From the NCBI RefSeq assembly GCF_014204975.1, contig NZ_JACHMM010000001.1, positions 4,712,001 to 4,776,000 of the forward strand: DNA of 64,000 nt, written 5' to 3'. The notes under the pieces are model-generated. The model worked only from the letters and a program-made list of their open reading frames with translations. It was not told where the DNA came from and made no database searches. The stretch is from Jiangella mangrovi (GTDB taxonomy: Bacteria > Actinomycetota > Actinomycetes > Jiangellales > Jiangellaceae). Numbering within the stretch: the first letter of the stretch is position 1; the number at the start of each line of letters is the position of its first letter. A program made the translations under genes and the position numbers. This document shows positions 1 to 9,678 of the stretch, piece after piece.

Positions 1-342
1 CGGCAGACGCTGTTCACCGTCCTGCTCCCCCAGGCCGTCCGCCGCATGCTGCCGTCGCTGGTGAGCCAGCTGGTCGTGCTGCTGAAGGACACCTCGCTGG
101 GCTTCATCATCGGCTACGCCGAACTGCTGCGACGGCTGCAGCTGAACACCCAGTTCTTCGGGCAGCGCTACTGGTTCCAGTTCTTCGTCGTGGGTGCGGC
201 CATCTACATCACCGTCAACTTCACGCTGTCGCGGCTCGCGGTCTATCTGGAGCGGCGCGGCACGAAGAAGGCGGCCGGTGGCGTGGCCAAGGCCGACGAC
301 GCGGCCATCGGCGGGACCAGCGCCACCGGCGTCTCGGTCTAG
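1..342 (+). CDS. Amino-acid ABC transporter permease, C-terminal part (GluD-like)
   Basis: The reading frame is open from the first base, so the start lies outside the window and 113 C-terminal residues are visible. They contain the hydrophobic segments and the cytoplasmic loop typical of His/Glu/Gln-type permeases (LLPQAVRRMLPSLVSQ, then LLKDTSLGFIIGYAELLRR), where the coupling loop contacts the ATPase. The last 30 residues are a hydrophilic Ala/Gly tail. In actinobacteria the gluABCD glutamate uptake cluster is often beside recX-recA, which fits this position. The family is clear; glutamate as substrate is inferred from that context only. Confidence 0.8.
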   Translation, partial: RQTLFTVLLPQAVRRMLPSLVSQLVVLLKDTSLGFIIGYAELLRRLQLNTQFFGQRYWFQFFVVGAAIYITVNFTLSRLAVYLERRGTKKAAGGVAKADDAAIGGTSATGVSV

Positions 343-351
343 CGGTGTGAT

Positions 352-1986
352 CTAGCGGGCGAACTCGGTCGAGCGGGACTCGCGGACGACGGTGATGCGG
401 ATCTGGCCGGGGTAGGTCAGCTCCTCCTCGACCTGCTTGGCGATGTCGCGGGCCAGCACCTGCGCCTGGATGTCGTCGACGACGTCGGGCAGCACCATGA
501 CCCGGACCTCGCGGCCGGCCTGCATGGCGAAGACCTTCTCGACGCCGTCGTGGCTCATCGAGATCTCTTCCAGCCGCTCGAGCCGGCGCACGTACGCCTC
601 GAGGGACTCGCGGCGGGCGCCCGGCCGGCCGCCGGAGATGGCGTCGGCAGCCTGGGTGAGGACGGCCTCGACGGTGCGCAGCTCGACCTCGTTGTGGTGG
701 GCCTCGATGGCGTGGACGACGTCGTCGTTCTCGCCGTAGCGGCGGGCGATCTCGGCGCCGATGAGCGCGTGGCTGCCGTCGACCTCGTGGGTGAGCGCCT
801 TGCCGATGTCGTGCAGCAGCGCGCACCGCTTGTTCAGCTTGACGTCGAGGCCGAGCTCGCCGGCCATCATGCCGGCCAGGTGCGCCGACTCGATGAGGTG
901 CTTGAGCACGTTCTGCCCGTACGACGTGCGATAGCGCAGCCGGCCGAGCAGCGCGACGAGGTCGGGGTGCATGTCGGTGATGCCCATCTCGACGAGGGCG
1001 TCCTCGCCGGCGCGCACGCACAGGGCCTCGACCTCGGCCTTGCTCTTCTCGTACTGCTCCTCGATGCGGTGCGGGTGGATGCGCCCGTCGAGCACCAGCT
1101 CTTCGAGCGTCAGCCTGGCCACCTCGCGGCGAACCGGGTCGAAGCAGGACAGCAGCACCGCCTCGGGGGTGTCGTCGATGATGAGGTTGACGCCCGTGAC
1201 CTGCTCGAAGGCGCGGATGTTGCGGCCCTCGCGGCCGATGATGCGACCCTTCATCTCATCGCCCGGCAGGTGCAGCACCGACACCACCGACTCGGCCGTC
1301 TGCTCGCTGGCGAGGCGCTGGATGGCCAGCGTGATGATCTCTCGCGCGCGCGCCTGCCCGTTCTCGTTGGCTTCCTTCTCGATGTCGCGCACCCGCATGA
1401 CGGCGGCGCGCTTCGCCTCGTCCTCGACGGTGGCGACGAGCTCGGCCTTCGCCTGCTCGGCGGTCAGCTGCGCGGTCCGCTCGAGCACGGCGCGCCGCTC
1501 GGCCTCGAGGGCGTCGAGCTCAGCGGTGCGGGCGGTGAGCTCCGCGGTCTGCGCCTCGACCTGCTGCAGCCGCTCTTCCAACGCCTCGGTGTCGGCCGTG
1601 ACGCGCTCTTCACGCTCGGTGAGCTTCTGCTCGCGGCGGTCGAGGTCGGTGCGCTGCTCGCGGAGGCCGGCGCTGGCCTCGTCGGCGCGCTCGCGGGCCT
1701 TGTCGGCCTCGGCGGCGGCGCGTGCCTTCAGCTCCGACGCCTCGGTGGCGGCTTTGGTCCGCAGCTCCTCGGCCTCGCGGCGGGCAGCGGTCCGGACCTC
1801 GTCGGCCTCGGACTGGGCGGCCGAGCGCAGCCGCACGGAGTCGGCCTCGATCTGGGCGAACAGCTCAGCGGAGTTGGCTCGGGCGCCCTCGACGCCACGC
1901 AGCCGGCTGAACAGAACGAACAGCGCTACTGCCAGCAGCGCCACGACAACCAGTCCGACCAGCAGAATTGCCGTTCCGGTGTCCAT
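352..1986 (-). CDS. rny: Ribonuclease Y
   Basis: Membrane-anchored endoribonuclease that starts mRNA decay. The 544 residues show the full family order: an N-terminal membrane anchor (about residues 5-27), a long charged Ala/Glu/Arg coiled coil (about 35-195), a KH RNA-binding domain with GREGRNIRAFE (about 240-250) and an HD metal-dependent domain with HDIGKALTHE (His392-Asp393). Length is close to the usual 510-540. It converges with the permease to its left, only 9 bp away, and is followed upstream by an unusually long 920-bp gap. ATG start at 1986. Anchored RNases such as this usually work alongside RNase J, which is also in this window. Confidence 0.95.
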   Translation of the reverse strand: MDTGTAILLVGLVVVALLAVALFVLFSRLRGVEGARANSAELFAQIEADSVRLRSAAQSEADEVRTAARREAEELRTKAATEASELKARAAAEADKARERADEASAGLREQRTDLDRREQKLTEREERVTADTEALEERLQQVEAQTAELTARTAELDALEAERRAVLERTAQLTAEQAKAELVATVEDEAKRAAVMRVRDIEKEANENGQARAREIITLAIQRLASEQTAESVVSVLHLPGDEMKGRIIGREGRNIRAFEQVTGVNLIIDDTPEAVLLSCFDPVRREVARLTLEELVLDGRIHPHRIEEQYEKSKAEVEALCVRAGEDALVEMGITDMHPDLVALLGRLRYRTSYGQNVLKHLIESAHLAGMMAGELGLDVKLNKRCALLHDIGKALTHEVDGSHALIGAEIARRYGENDDVVHAIEAHHNEVELRTVEAVLTQAADAISGGRPGARRESLEAYVRRLERLEEISMSHDGVEKVFAMQAGREVRVMVLPDVVDDIQAQVLARDIAKQVEEELTYPGQIRITVVRESRSTEFAR

Positions 1987-2523
1987 CGGCGGGCTCCCTC
2001 ACATATCGCGGACTGCGCAGGCAGACCGGCTGCTGGCGGGAACCGCACCACGACCGCACCCGCACCGCGGACGATGCGAGTCTCGAACCACCGACGTGCC
2101 ACATCAGCGCTGCGGCACGCACACCTCGACGAGCCGCTTCGGCCTGCCCTGCGCGGGCCTCGGCGGAACTGTGGTGTTGAGCCTTGCCGTGTTCACTATG
2201 TCCGATCCGCGGTCGCGGAGTTGTTCTCCACCTTTGGAGTTGAGGTTACGTAAGGGTGTACACACGGTCAAGCAGCGGGAACGCGTGCCGCGCCCCGGGT
2301 TCGGCCGGGGGTTCGAGGTTCTGCCGAGGTGGTGAGGTGGGCGCGCCCCGCCGTTCTCCGACGGCGTGCCTGGGGCTGTGGACAGCGATGATCATCAACG
2401 ATCGCCTACATCATGAGGATGACCCGAGCCCCAACACGATTGCAGGCGTGATGAGGCTCAGGTAATCGTGGTGGGCGGCCCAGCCACGAGTCGTCCAGCA
2501 GCAGTAACTCGCCCACGACGCCC

Positions 2524-2570
2524 GTCAGGAGGGAGTTCTCCCCGCTATAGCGAGGAAAGTCCCTCCCGAC
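2524..2570. repeat. Inverted repeat centred on CGCTATAGCG
   Basis: The arms start GTCAGGAGGGAGTT on the left and, read as reverse complement from the right, GTCGGGAGGGACTT. They meet in the perfect 10-bp palindrome CGCTATAGCG at 2543-2552. Most positions of the two arms pair, giving a hairpin of more than 20 bp. It could be an extragenic palindrome or a transcription terminator. Confidence 0.7.
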
Positions 2571-2586
2571 AGCACCGCGGCCCGAC

Positions 2587-2669
2587 TTCAATGGCGCCAG
2601 CCGTCTTCGATGGCAAGAACCGTCCTCTGCGGCCCCGCCAGAGCGCAGAAGACGGCTGGCGCTATTGAA
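2587..2669. repeat. Inverted repeat with 22-nt arms
   Basis: The left arm at 2587-2608 (TTCAAT, one base, GCGCCAGCCGTCTTC) pairs with 2648-2669 (GAAGACGGCTGGCGC, one base, ATTGAA) with one mismatch. Parts of the arm sequence (CCGTCTTCGATGG) recur inverted just outside, at about 2667-2692, so the element looks compound or nested. It lies on the recX side of the rny-recX gap. Confidence 0.75.
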
Positions 2670-2731
2670 GACGGCGGCCACCATCGAGGACGACCGAAGC
2701 CAGCAATGAGCCACCCACCCGTCGCCAGACT

Positions 2732-2870
2732 CCCCCCGGCCCCCTGATAGCTGCCCGTTCTTAGGCCGCGGACGCGCGGGTCAAGCGGACCCCCACGGCG
2801 CGAAGCGCCACCAGGGTCCGCTTGAGGCGCGCGTCCGCGGCCAAGAGAATGGGCAGCAGGGGGCCGGGGG
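2732..2870. repeat. Giant hairpin with arms of about 65-70 nt
   Basis: The centre is GGCGC-GAA-GCGCC at 2797-2809. From there the arms pair outward almost continuously: GGACCC/GGGTCC, TCAAGCGG/CCGCTTGA, GGCCGCGGACGCGC/GCGCGTCCGCGGCC, and GGCCCCCTG/CAGGGGGCC near the ends, with a few mismatches and small bulges. It ends 37 bp before the recX stop codon, so it could terminate recA-recX transcription. It is far longer than a normal terminator and looks like a palindromic mobile remnant. Confidence 0.8.
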
Positions 2871-2906
2871 AAACCCAGCGCAACCACACGAACCCAAGAA
2901 AGGACC

Positions 2907-3680
2907 TCAGTCGGCGAGGAACTCCTCGGGAAGGTCCATGCCGTCGACGCCGTCGGCCTCGAGGACTTCGCGGACGACGCGGAACGACAGGCCGGGCGGG
3001 TAGCCCTTGCGCGCCAGCATGCCGGTGAGCCGGCGGGTGCGGGCGACGGGGTCGAGGCGGCGGGTGCTGGCGAGGCGCTGCTGGACCAGGGCGCGGGCGG
3101 TGCGCTCCTCCTGCTCGGGGTCGACGGTCTCGACGGCTTCGGCGGCGACCTTGGGTTCGACGCCGCGTTTGCGCAGCTCGTAGCCGAGGGCACGGCGGGC
3201 GAGGCCGCGGCCGGCGTGGCGGGACTCGACCCAGGCGCGGGCGTAGGCGGCGTCGTCGACCAGGCCGACGTCGGCGAAGCGGTCGAGGACGCCGTCGCGG
3301 ACCTCTTCGGGGACGCCCTTGCGAGCCATGGCGGCGTCCAGCTGGGCGCGGGTCTGCGGCGCGACCGACAGGCGGTTCAGCGCGACCGTTCGCGCCACGG
3401 ACTCCGGGTCGGCGTCGGGATCGAGCTCGCGATCCTCACCGCCGCGCCGGCCGCCGCCTCGGGACCCACCAGCGCGAGACCCACCAGAGCGAGACCCACC
3501 AGAGCGAGACCCACCGACACCAGACTCACCGCCGGCGTGGGATCTGCCGGCCCGGGACCGCCTCACGCGTGCATCGGTCCCGGGCTCGGACTCGCCCACG
3601 CCGGGCTCGCCGGCCCCGTGGTCGTCGTCGGAGGGTCCCGGGCGGCCGCGACGCGACCGCCCGGCGTTGCTGCTCACCAC
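2907..3680 (-). CDS. recX: RecX family regulator of RecA
   Basis: RecX binds RecA filaments and limits their activity. The conserved domain is residues about 90-257, with the repeated three-helix modules (VARTVALNRLSVAPQTRAQL; DAAYARAWVESRHAGRGLARR; ALVQQRLASTRRLDP). The N-terminal 85 residues are a low-complexity basic tail (many GGSRSG units) encoded by 15-bp tandem repeats at 3463-3522, and are not part of the family fold. GTG start at 3680 (GTG 3677 is an alternative), 4 bp after the recA stop, so the two are surely co-transcribed. Total length 257 is longer than typical because of the tail. Confidence 0.92.
   Translation of the reverse strand: MVSSNAGRSRRGRPGPSDDDHGAGEPGVGESEPGTDARVRRSRAGRSHAGGESGVGGSRSGGSRSGGSRAGGSRGGGRRGGEDRELDPDADPESVARTVALNRLSVAPQTRAQLDAAMARKGVPEEVRDGVLDRFADVGLVDDAAYARAWVESRHAGRGLARRALGYELRKRGVEPKVAAEAVETVDPEQEERTARALVQQRLASTRRLDPVARTRRLTGMLARKGYPPGLSFRVVREVLEADGVDGMDLPEEFLAD
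3463..3522. repeat. 15-bp tandem repeats inside recX
   Basis: Four head-to-tail units: GACCCACCAGCGCGA, GACCCACCAGAGCGA twice, and a diverged GACCCACCGACACCA. On the recX strand each encodes five residues of the Ser/Arg/Gly tail. The number of units is likely to vary by slippage without breaking the frame. Confidence 0.85.
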
Positions 3681-3684
3681 CGGC

Positions 3685-4722
3685 TCAGAAGTCGACCGGG
3701 GCTTCTTCGACCGGGACGTTGACCTTCGGGCCGACGCCCAGCTTCTCCTTGATCTTCTTCTCGATCTCGTCGGCGAGGTCGGGGTTGTCCTTGAGGAAGT
3801 TGCGGGCGTTCTCCTTGCCCTGCCCCAGCTGGTCGCCCTCGTAGGTGTACCAGGCGCCGGACTTGCGCACGATGCTCTGCTCGACGCCGAGGTCGATGAG
3901 GCCGCCCTCGCGGCTGATGCCCTCGCCGTAGATGATGTCGAACTCGGCCTGCTTGAACGGCGGCGCGACCTTGTTCTTGACCACCTTGACGCGGGTGCGG
4001 TTGCCGACCGCGTCGGTGCCGTCCTTGAGCGTCTCGATACGACGGACGTCGAGGCGGACGGAGGCGTAGAACTTCAGCGCCTTGCCGCCGGTGGTGGTCT
4101 CGGGCGAGCCGAAGAACACGCCGATCTTCTCGCGCAGCTGGTTGATGAAGATGGCGGTGGTCTTGGACTGGCTCAGCGCACCGGCGATCTTGCGCAGCGC
4201 CTGGCTCATGAGCCGGGCCTGCAGGCCGACGTGGCTGTCGCCCATCTCGCCCTCGATCTCGGCCTTGGGCACCAGCGCCGCCACCGAGTCGACGACGATG
4301 ATGTCGAGCGCGCCGGACCGGATGAGGGTGTCGGCGATCTCGAGCGCCTGCTCACCGGTGTCGGGCTGGGAGACGAGCAGGGAGTCGGTGTCGACCCCCA
4401 GCGCCTTCGCGTAGTCGGGGTCGAGCGCGTGCTCGGCGTCGATGAAGCCCGCGACGCCGCCGGCGCGCTGGGCGTTGGCCACCGCGTGCAGCGCGACGGT
4501 GGTCTTGCCGGAGGACTCGGGGCCGTAGATCTCGATCACCCGGCCGCGCGGCAGCCCGCCGATGCCGAGCGCGACGTCGAGGGAGATGGCCCCGGTGGGG
4601 ATCACCTCGATGGGGACGCGAGCCTCCTCGCCCAGCCGCATCACCGAGCCCTTGCCGAACGAGCGCTCGATCTGCGCGAGCGCGGCCTCGAGCGCTTTGT
4701 CGCGGTCCGAGGAAACAGCCAT
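3685..4722 (-). CDS. recA: Recombinase RecA
   Basis: DNA-dependent ATPase that forms the strand-exchange filament and triggers LexA self-cleavage. From ATG 4722 the protein is 345 residues, the usual length. Walker A GPESSGKT falls at residues 66-73, as in E. coli RecA. Also visible are the [19 protein letters not shown] stretch ahead of DNA loop L1 and INQLREKIG near loop L2. A longer open frame extends upstream to 4839, but ATG 4722 is chosen because the homologous start ([20 protein letters not shown]) begins there and an AGGTGG ribosome site lies 5 nt upstream. It leads the recA-recX unit. Confidence 0.96.
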   Translation of the reverse strand: MAVSSDRDKALEAALAQIERSFGKGSVMRLGEEARVPIEVIPTGAISLDVALGIGGLPRGRVIEIYGPESSGKTTVALHAVANAQRAGGVAGFIDAEHALDPDYAKALGVDTDSLLVSQPDTGEQALEIADTLIRSGALDIIVVDSVAALVPKAEIEGEMGDSHVGLQARLMSQALRKIAGALSQSKTTAIFINQLREKIGVFFGSPETTTGGKALKFYASVRLDVRRIETLKDGTDAVGNRTRVKVVKNKVAPPFKQAEFDIIYGEGISREGGLIDLGVEQSIVRKSGAWYTYEGDQLGQGKENARNFLKDNPDLADEIEKKIKEKLGVGPKVNVPVEEAPVDF

Positions 4723-4876
4723 GGGCACCACCTGGGGTCGACGGGCCGGCGCACGGCCCTGCGTTTTCTTGGTCATCGCCGGAGACGTTACGCGGTGCCA
4801 CCAACAAGATCGGGAACGAACTCCCGAGATTGTGGACAACCGCGCCGAGCGACCTCCGGTGTGGACAGAACAGACT

Positions 4877-6181
4877 CTATGCCGAACGGGTGTTCGAGAG
4901 CGAGCGACACGCCGGAATCAGCATGGCGACGGCCGGAGCGGCCAGCAGGGCCGCCGCCGAGGCGTTGAGGACGCCGTACCCGTACGACCCCACCACGACC
5001 CCGGCCAGCGCTCCCCCGCCGGCCGCCGCCAGCCCCATGAGCAGGTCGGACGCGCCCTGGACCGCGGGCCGGTCGTCTGCCCCGACGGCGTCGGTGAGCA
5101 GCGTCGACCCCGCCACCATGCACGCCGACCAGCCCAGTCCGAGCAGGAAGAGTCCCGCCGTCAGCCCCGGCGAGTGGCCCTCGTGGGCCGTACCGGCCAG
5201 CGCGACGGAGACCAGCAGGATCAGCACGCCGCCGAGGATCACGGGCACCCGTCCGACGCGGTCGACGAGCCAGCCCATGACCGGCGACAGCGCGTACATG
5301 CCGGCGACGTGGACGCTGATGACGAAGCCGATGATCGAGATCGAGGCGCCGCCGTGCGTCATGTGCACCGGCGTCATGACCATGACGGTCACCATGACGG
5401 TGTGCCCGATGACGACGGAGAGCAGCCCCAGCACCGCGGGCGGGCTGGCGGAGATGGCCGACCACCCGGCCCGCAGCACACCCCGTCGGCGCACGAATGC
5501 CGCGGACCCGCCACCCAGCCGCCGCGCCGTCAGCAACGGGTCGGGACGCAGCCCGGCCAGGACCACCAGCGAGCCGAGCCCCAGCACCACGACACCGATG
5601 AGGAACGGCCCGGCCAGCGGCTCGATGCCGATGGCCTCGGCGACGTCGCCCGAGGGCCCGGCGAGATTGGGACCGGCCACCGCGCCCACCGTCGTCGACC
5701 AGACGACGACGGAGAGCGCCCGGCCGCGGCTGCCCGCCGGCGCGAGGTCGGTGGCCGCATAACGGGCCTGCAGGCCGGCCGCCGTCCCGCCGCCCAGCAG
5801 CGCCGTGCCCACCAGCAGGAGTGGGAAGACCTGCCACTGCGTGCCCAGGACCGCGAGGAGCGCGCCGACGGCCCCCAGCCCGTACGCCAGGCCGAGCCCG
5901 ATGCGCCGTCCGTGCGACACCGCGAGCGACGCCGCCGGCATGGCCAGCAGCGCCGCGCCGAGCACCTGGGTGCTCTGCACGAGACCGGAGAGGTCCTCGC
6001 GCTCGAACACCTCGGTGACGACGACGGCGCCGACGGCGATGGCCGCGGAGATGCCCAGCCCGCCCGCGACCTGGCTCGCGACCAGCGTGCGGACGGTGTG
6101 CCGCTGGATCGCGGCGGCCTCCAGCTGCGCCTCGTCCGCCTCGTCCGCCCCGCCCGCCCCGGCCGTCTCTGCCGCCGTCAC
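4877..6181 (-). CDS. MFS transporter, drug-efflux type
   Basis: A 434-residue membrane protein with about 12 hydrophobic segments. The first follows [17 protein letters not shown], and the loop after segment 2 carries a basic motif ([15 protein letters not shown]), typical of major facilitator proteins. GTG 6181 overlaps the TGA of the preceding ABC permease (GTGA), so translation is coupled; the longer upstream frame is a shadow of that permease. It is the last gene of a four-gene export operon. The substrate cannot be read from the sequence. Pairing an ABC-2 exporter with an MFS pump suggests joint export of, or resistance to, a toxic compound (inference). Confidence 0.85.
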   Translation of the reverse strand: MTAAETAGAGGADEADEAQLEAAAIQRHTVRTLVASQVAGGLGISAAIAVGAVVVTEVFEREDLSGLVQSTQVLGAALLAMPAASLAVSHGRRIGLGLAYGLGAVGALLAVLGTQWQVFPLLLVGTALLGGGTAAGLQARYAATDLAPAGSRGRALSVVVWSTTVGAVAGPNLAGPSGDVAEAIGIEPLAGPFLIGVVVLGLGSLVVLAGLRPDPLLTARRLGGGSAAFVRRRGVLRAGWSAISASPPAVLGLLSVVIGHTVMVTVMVMTPVHMTHGGASISIIGFVISVHVAGMYALSPVMGWLVDRVGRVPVILGGVLILLVSVALAGTAHEGHSPGLTAGLFLLGLGWSACMVAGSTLLTDAVGADDRPAVQGASDLLMGLAAAGGGALAGVVVGSYGYGVLNASAAALLAAPAVAMLIPACRSLSNTRSA

Positions 6182-6987
6182 CGGAGCAGCAGCCGTTCGA
6201 TGCGGCGGGCCGCCAACAGCAGGCCCACGACACCCATCACCGACAAATACGCCACGTGCGCCAGGATGCCCCACGAGACGTCGCCGAGCATCAGGTCCCT
6301 GGTCATCGCGACGCCGTGGTAGAGCGGCGTCGCCTGGACGACCCACCGGATGGACTCGTCGTACGTGGACAGCGGGTAGAACGTGGCCGAGAACAGGAAC
6401 ATCGGCAGCAGCGCGAGCTGGATGTAGTCGAAGTCCTGCCAGCTGCGCAGATACGTGGTGACCGTCATGCCGACGGCGGCGAAGGCCAGCCCAATGAGGC
6501 TCGCCGCCGGCAGCGCCAGCACCGCCCACCACGACCGGACGACGCCCGCGGCCGCCGCGACCACCAGGAACGCCGTCGAGTACAGCAGCCCTCGCAGCAG
6601 CGCCCAGGTGATCTCGCCGACGGCGACGTCGCGCGGGCCGAGCGGCGTGGCCAGCACGGAGTCGTAGAGCTTGGCGTACTTGAGCTTGAAGAACAGGTTG
6701 AACGTGGAGTCGAAGACGGCGCCGTTCATGGCCGCGGCCGCCATCATGGCCGGCGCGACGTAGACGGCGTAGTCGACCATGCGCCCGCCGCCGGCGTCGA
6801 CGTCGCCGATGAGGGCGCCCAGCCCCACGCCCAGCGAGAACAGGTAGAACAACGGCTCGAACAGTCCGCTGACCAGCGTGACCCAGCCGTGCCGGAACGC
6901 GCGGGCGTTGCGCTCGACCAGCGCCCGGGCCATGCCGGCGCCGGCGGGGACGGGCAGCGCCCGCGCGAGCGTGCTGACCGCGCTCAT
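6178..6987 (-). CDS. ABC-2 type permease (second subunit)
   Basis: A 269-residue permease with six hydrophobic stretches, including LFYLFSLGVGLGALIGDVDAG and the C-terminal ILAHVAYLSVMGVVGLLLAARRI. Family landmarks are the R-x-L-Y-D segment (KYAKLYDSVLATPLGPRDV) and the AVGMTVTTYLRSWQDFDYIQ region, as in DrrB/NodJ-like exporters. ATG 6987 overlaps the stop of the first permease (ATGA), and its own stop overlaps the MFS start. With its neighbour it probably forms a heterodimeric channel powered by the operon's ATPase. Confidence 0.88.
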   Translation of the reverse strand: MSAVSTLARALPVPAGAGMARALVERNARAFRHGWVTLVSGLFEPLFYLFSLGVGLGALIGDVDAGGGRMVDYAVYVAPAMMAAAAMNGAVFDSTFNLFFKLKYAKLYDSVLATPLGPRDVAVGEITWALLRGLLYSTAFLVVAAAAGVVRSWWAVLALPAASLIGLAFAAVGMTVTTYLRSWQDFDYIQLALLPMFLFSATFYPLSTYDESIRWVVQATPLYHGVAMTRDLMLGDVSWGILAHVAYLSVMGVVGLLLAARRIERLLLR

Positions 6988-7795
6988 GTGACCAGCCGCT
7001 TCCGGAAGCTCGCGAACGCCAGCCACAGCCCGCCGGCGGCCCACGCCGTCAGGTACGCGACGTGCCCGAGCGAGCCGAGCGCCGTCGCCGTCCCCGTGAC
7101 CAGGCTCCGGCACAGCTCGACGCCGTGCCAGAGCGGCGTGACGCGGGCGACCGCCTCGAGCACGCCGGGCAGCTGCTCGACCGGGAAGAACGTGCCGGAG
7201 AACAGGAACATCGGCATGACGATGAACCGGAACAGCACGTTGAAGCCGCTGTCGTCGTCCTGCCGGGCGGCGAACGCGAACACCGGTGTGGTGAACGCCA
7301 GCCCCGTCAGCACCGCCGCCGGGACCGCCAGCAGCACCCACCAGGACGTGATGGCGCCCAGCACGACGGCGACGACGGCGAACGCCACGCTGGTGATGGC
7401 GACACGCATGGTGACGAACACGACGTGCCCGAGGACGACGTCGGCGATGCCCAGGGGCGCGGCCAGCATGGCGTGGTACTGCCGTTGCCATTTCAGGGCG
7501 CCCATGACGGGGAACGTCGACTCGCCGACGGCGGTCTGCATGGCCTGGGCGGCGAGGATGCCCGGCGCGATGAACTGCACGTAGCCGGGTGTGCCGAGAC
7601 CGCCGGTGGCGCCGTCGTCGATCAGCGTGCCGAGCCCGAACCCCATGGCGACCAGGAAGAACAGCGGGCCGAGGAAGCCGCTGATGAGGGAGCCGCGCCA
7701 GACCCGGCGGTAGTTGGTGAGCCAGTAGGCGAAGGCGCGCCGGGCCATGCGCCCCTCGCGCGGCTGGACGGCGGTCGTCCCCGTAGCCGTCGTCA

Positions 7796-7796
<1 letters not shown>
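6984..7796 (-). CDS. ABC-2 type permease (first subunit)
   Basis: A 270-residue paralogue of the next gene. It has the same order of hydrophobic segments and a matching KWQRQYHAMLAAPLGIADVV loop, plus FPVEQLPGVLEAVARVTPLWHGVEL before the last segment. ATG 7796 shares a base with the stop of the ATPase gene (TGATG). The tandem, diverged pair implies a heterodimer rather than two separate transporters. Confidence 0.88.
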
Positions 7797-8737
<941 letters not shown>

Positions 8738-8800
8738 GAACCGGACGCTACCCCGGCCTTCCGACAGCGGGCATCCGAGTTTCCGGACGGATGCGCCCGC

Positions 8801-9406
8801 TCAGCCCGCCGTCTCGACCACGTCCCGGACGTAGAACAGGTACCAGAGGCGGACCGGCGTTCCGTCGCCCTCGCCGATGGTCATCGTGGGCTTGATCGCG
8901 GTGGACACCGCGCCGTTCGCGCCGTTGTAGTTGTCCTCGTGGCGTGTCACGTTGACGTCGGCGGTCTCGGCCCACCGCGCACTCTCGGCCCATCCGGCGA
9001 CCTGCGCGGCGTCGACACCGAGGAGCTCCGCGTCCGCCACCATCCGGTCGGCGGCGGCCTGGCCGTCGGCCTCGGTCCAGAACAGGTTGACCTGGTCCAC
9101 GAAGCCGTGCCGGGTGGTCACCGTCATCTCCTCGGTACGCCCGGACCAGGTGCCGGTGGGGAGCGTGAGACTCACGGTGGGGTCGTCGGGCACGTCGACG
9201 ATCACCATCTGGTCCGCCGGGAGTCCCAGGGCCTCCGCCTCGAGCGGCCGGGTCAGGTCCCACTGGAGGGTGACGCCGTCGCCGAAGAGCCGGGCGCCGT
9301 CGTCGTCCTCGTCACCGCCGACGCGGACGGTGCAACCGGCCGCCACCGCCATCGCGGCGATCGCGACCGCGGCAAGGATCACCTGCCGGACAGACATTCG
9401 GCCCAT
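8801..9406 (-). CDS. Predicted lipoprotein of unknown function
   Basis: Residues 5-25 form a lipoprotein signal (RQVILAAVAIAAMAVAAGC) with lipid attachment expected at Cys25; the rest (about 176 residues) should sit on the outer face of the membrane. The mature part is acidic, rich in beta-prone segments (LQWDLTRPLEAEALGLPADQ) and ends in a Tyr/Leu-rich strand region. No family was recognised. ATG 9406, with ATG 9397 as alternative. It lies 63 bp upstream of the ABC operon on the same strand and could belong to it. Confidence 0.7.
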   Translation of the reverse strand: MGRMSVRQVILAAVAIAAMAVAAGCTVRVGGDEDDDGARLFGDGVTLQWDLTRPLEAEALGLPADQMVIVDVPDDPTVSLTLPTGTWSGRTEEMTVTTRHGFVDQVNLFWTEADGQAAADRMVADAELLGVDAAQVAGWAESARWAETADVNVTRHEDNYNGANGAVSTAIKPTMTIGEGDGTPVRLWYLFYVRDVVETAG

Positions 9407-9418
9407 CCCACCCAGGTC

Positions 9419-9613
9419 TCAGCGGTCGCCCGGGGACAGGTGCAGCGCGTCGGCGACGGCGCGCCAGACGACCTTGGTGTCCTCGCCCGCCGCGAGGGCC
9501 TGGTGGACCGTGCGCCCGCCGAGGCCGTCGATGACGTAGTCGCGCGCCCACGAGTCCGCGTACGTGGCGCCCAGATGGTGTTCCATCCGTTCCCAGAAGT
9601 CCGTCAGCCGCAC
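9419..9613 (-). CDS. DUF3046 family small protein
   Basis: 64 residues starting VRLTDFWERMEHHLGATYAD, with SWARDYVIDGLGGRTVHQAL and VWRAVADALHLSP. This is the conserved small DUF3046 protein found near recA in many actinobacteria; its function is unknown. GTG 9613 is chosen because family similarity begins there; the longer upstream frame runs into lhr in antisense. It diverges from lhr across 65 bp. Confidence 0.85.
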   Translation of the reverse strand: MRLTDFWERMEHHLGATYADSWARDYVIDGLGGRTVHQALAAGEDTKVVWRAVADALHLSPGDR

Positions 9614-9678
9614 GGCGCAAGGATATGCCGAACGGTGAACGCGCCGACCTTGTCGGTGGGCCGGGCGATGATGGGTGG

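Larger units (their letters stand above)
1987..2906. other. 920-bp gene-free interval rich in large palindromes
   Basis: The interval between the rny start and the recX stop holds no ORF with believable start, codon phase and family match. Its left half should carry the rny promoter, but no clear -35/-10 pair stands out. Its right half (2524-2870) carries three successive long inverted repeats, listed separately. No tRNA cloverleaf or other RNA gene was recognised. Confidence 0.7.

Noticed and set aside
2290-2345. tRNA-like GGTTCGAGG stretch
   Set aside because: No acceptor, D or anticodon stem can be folded around it.
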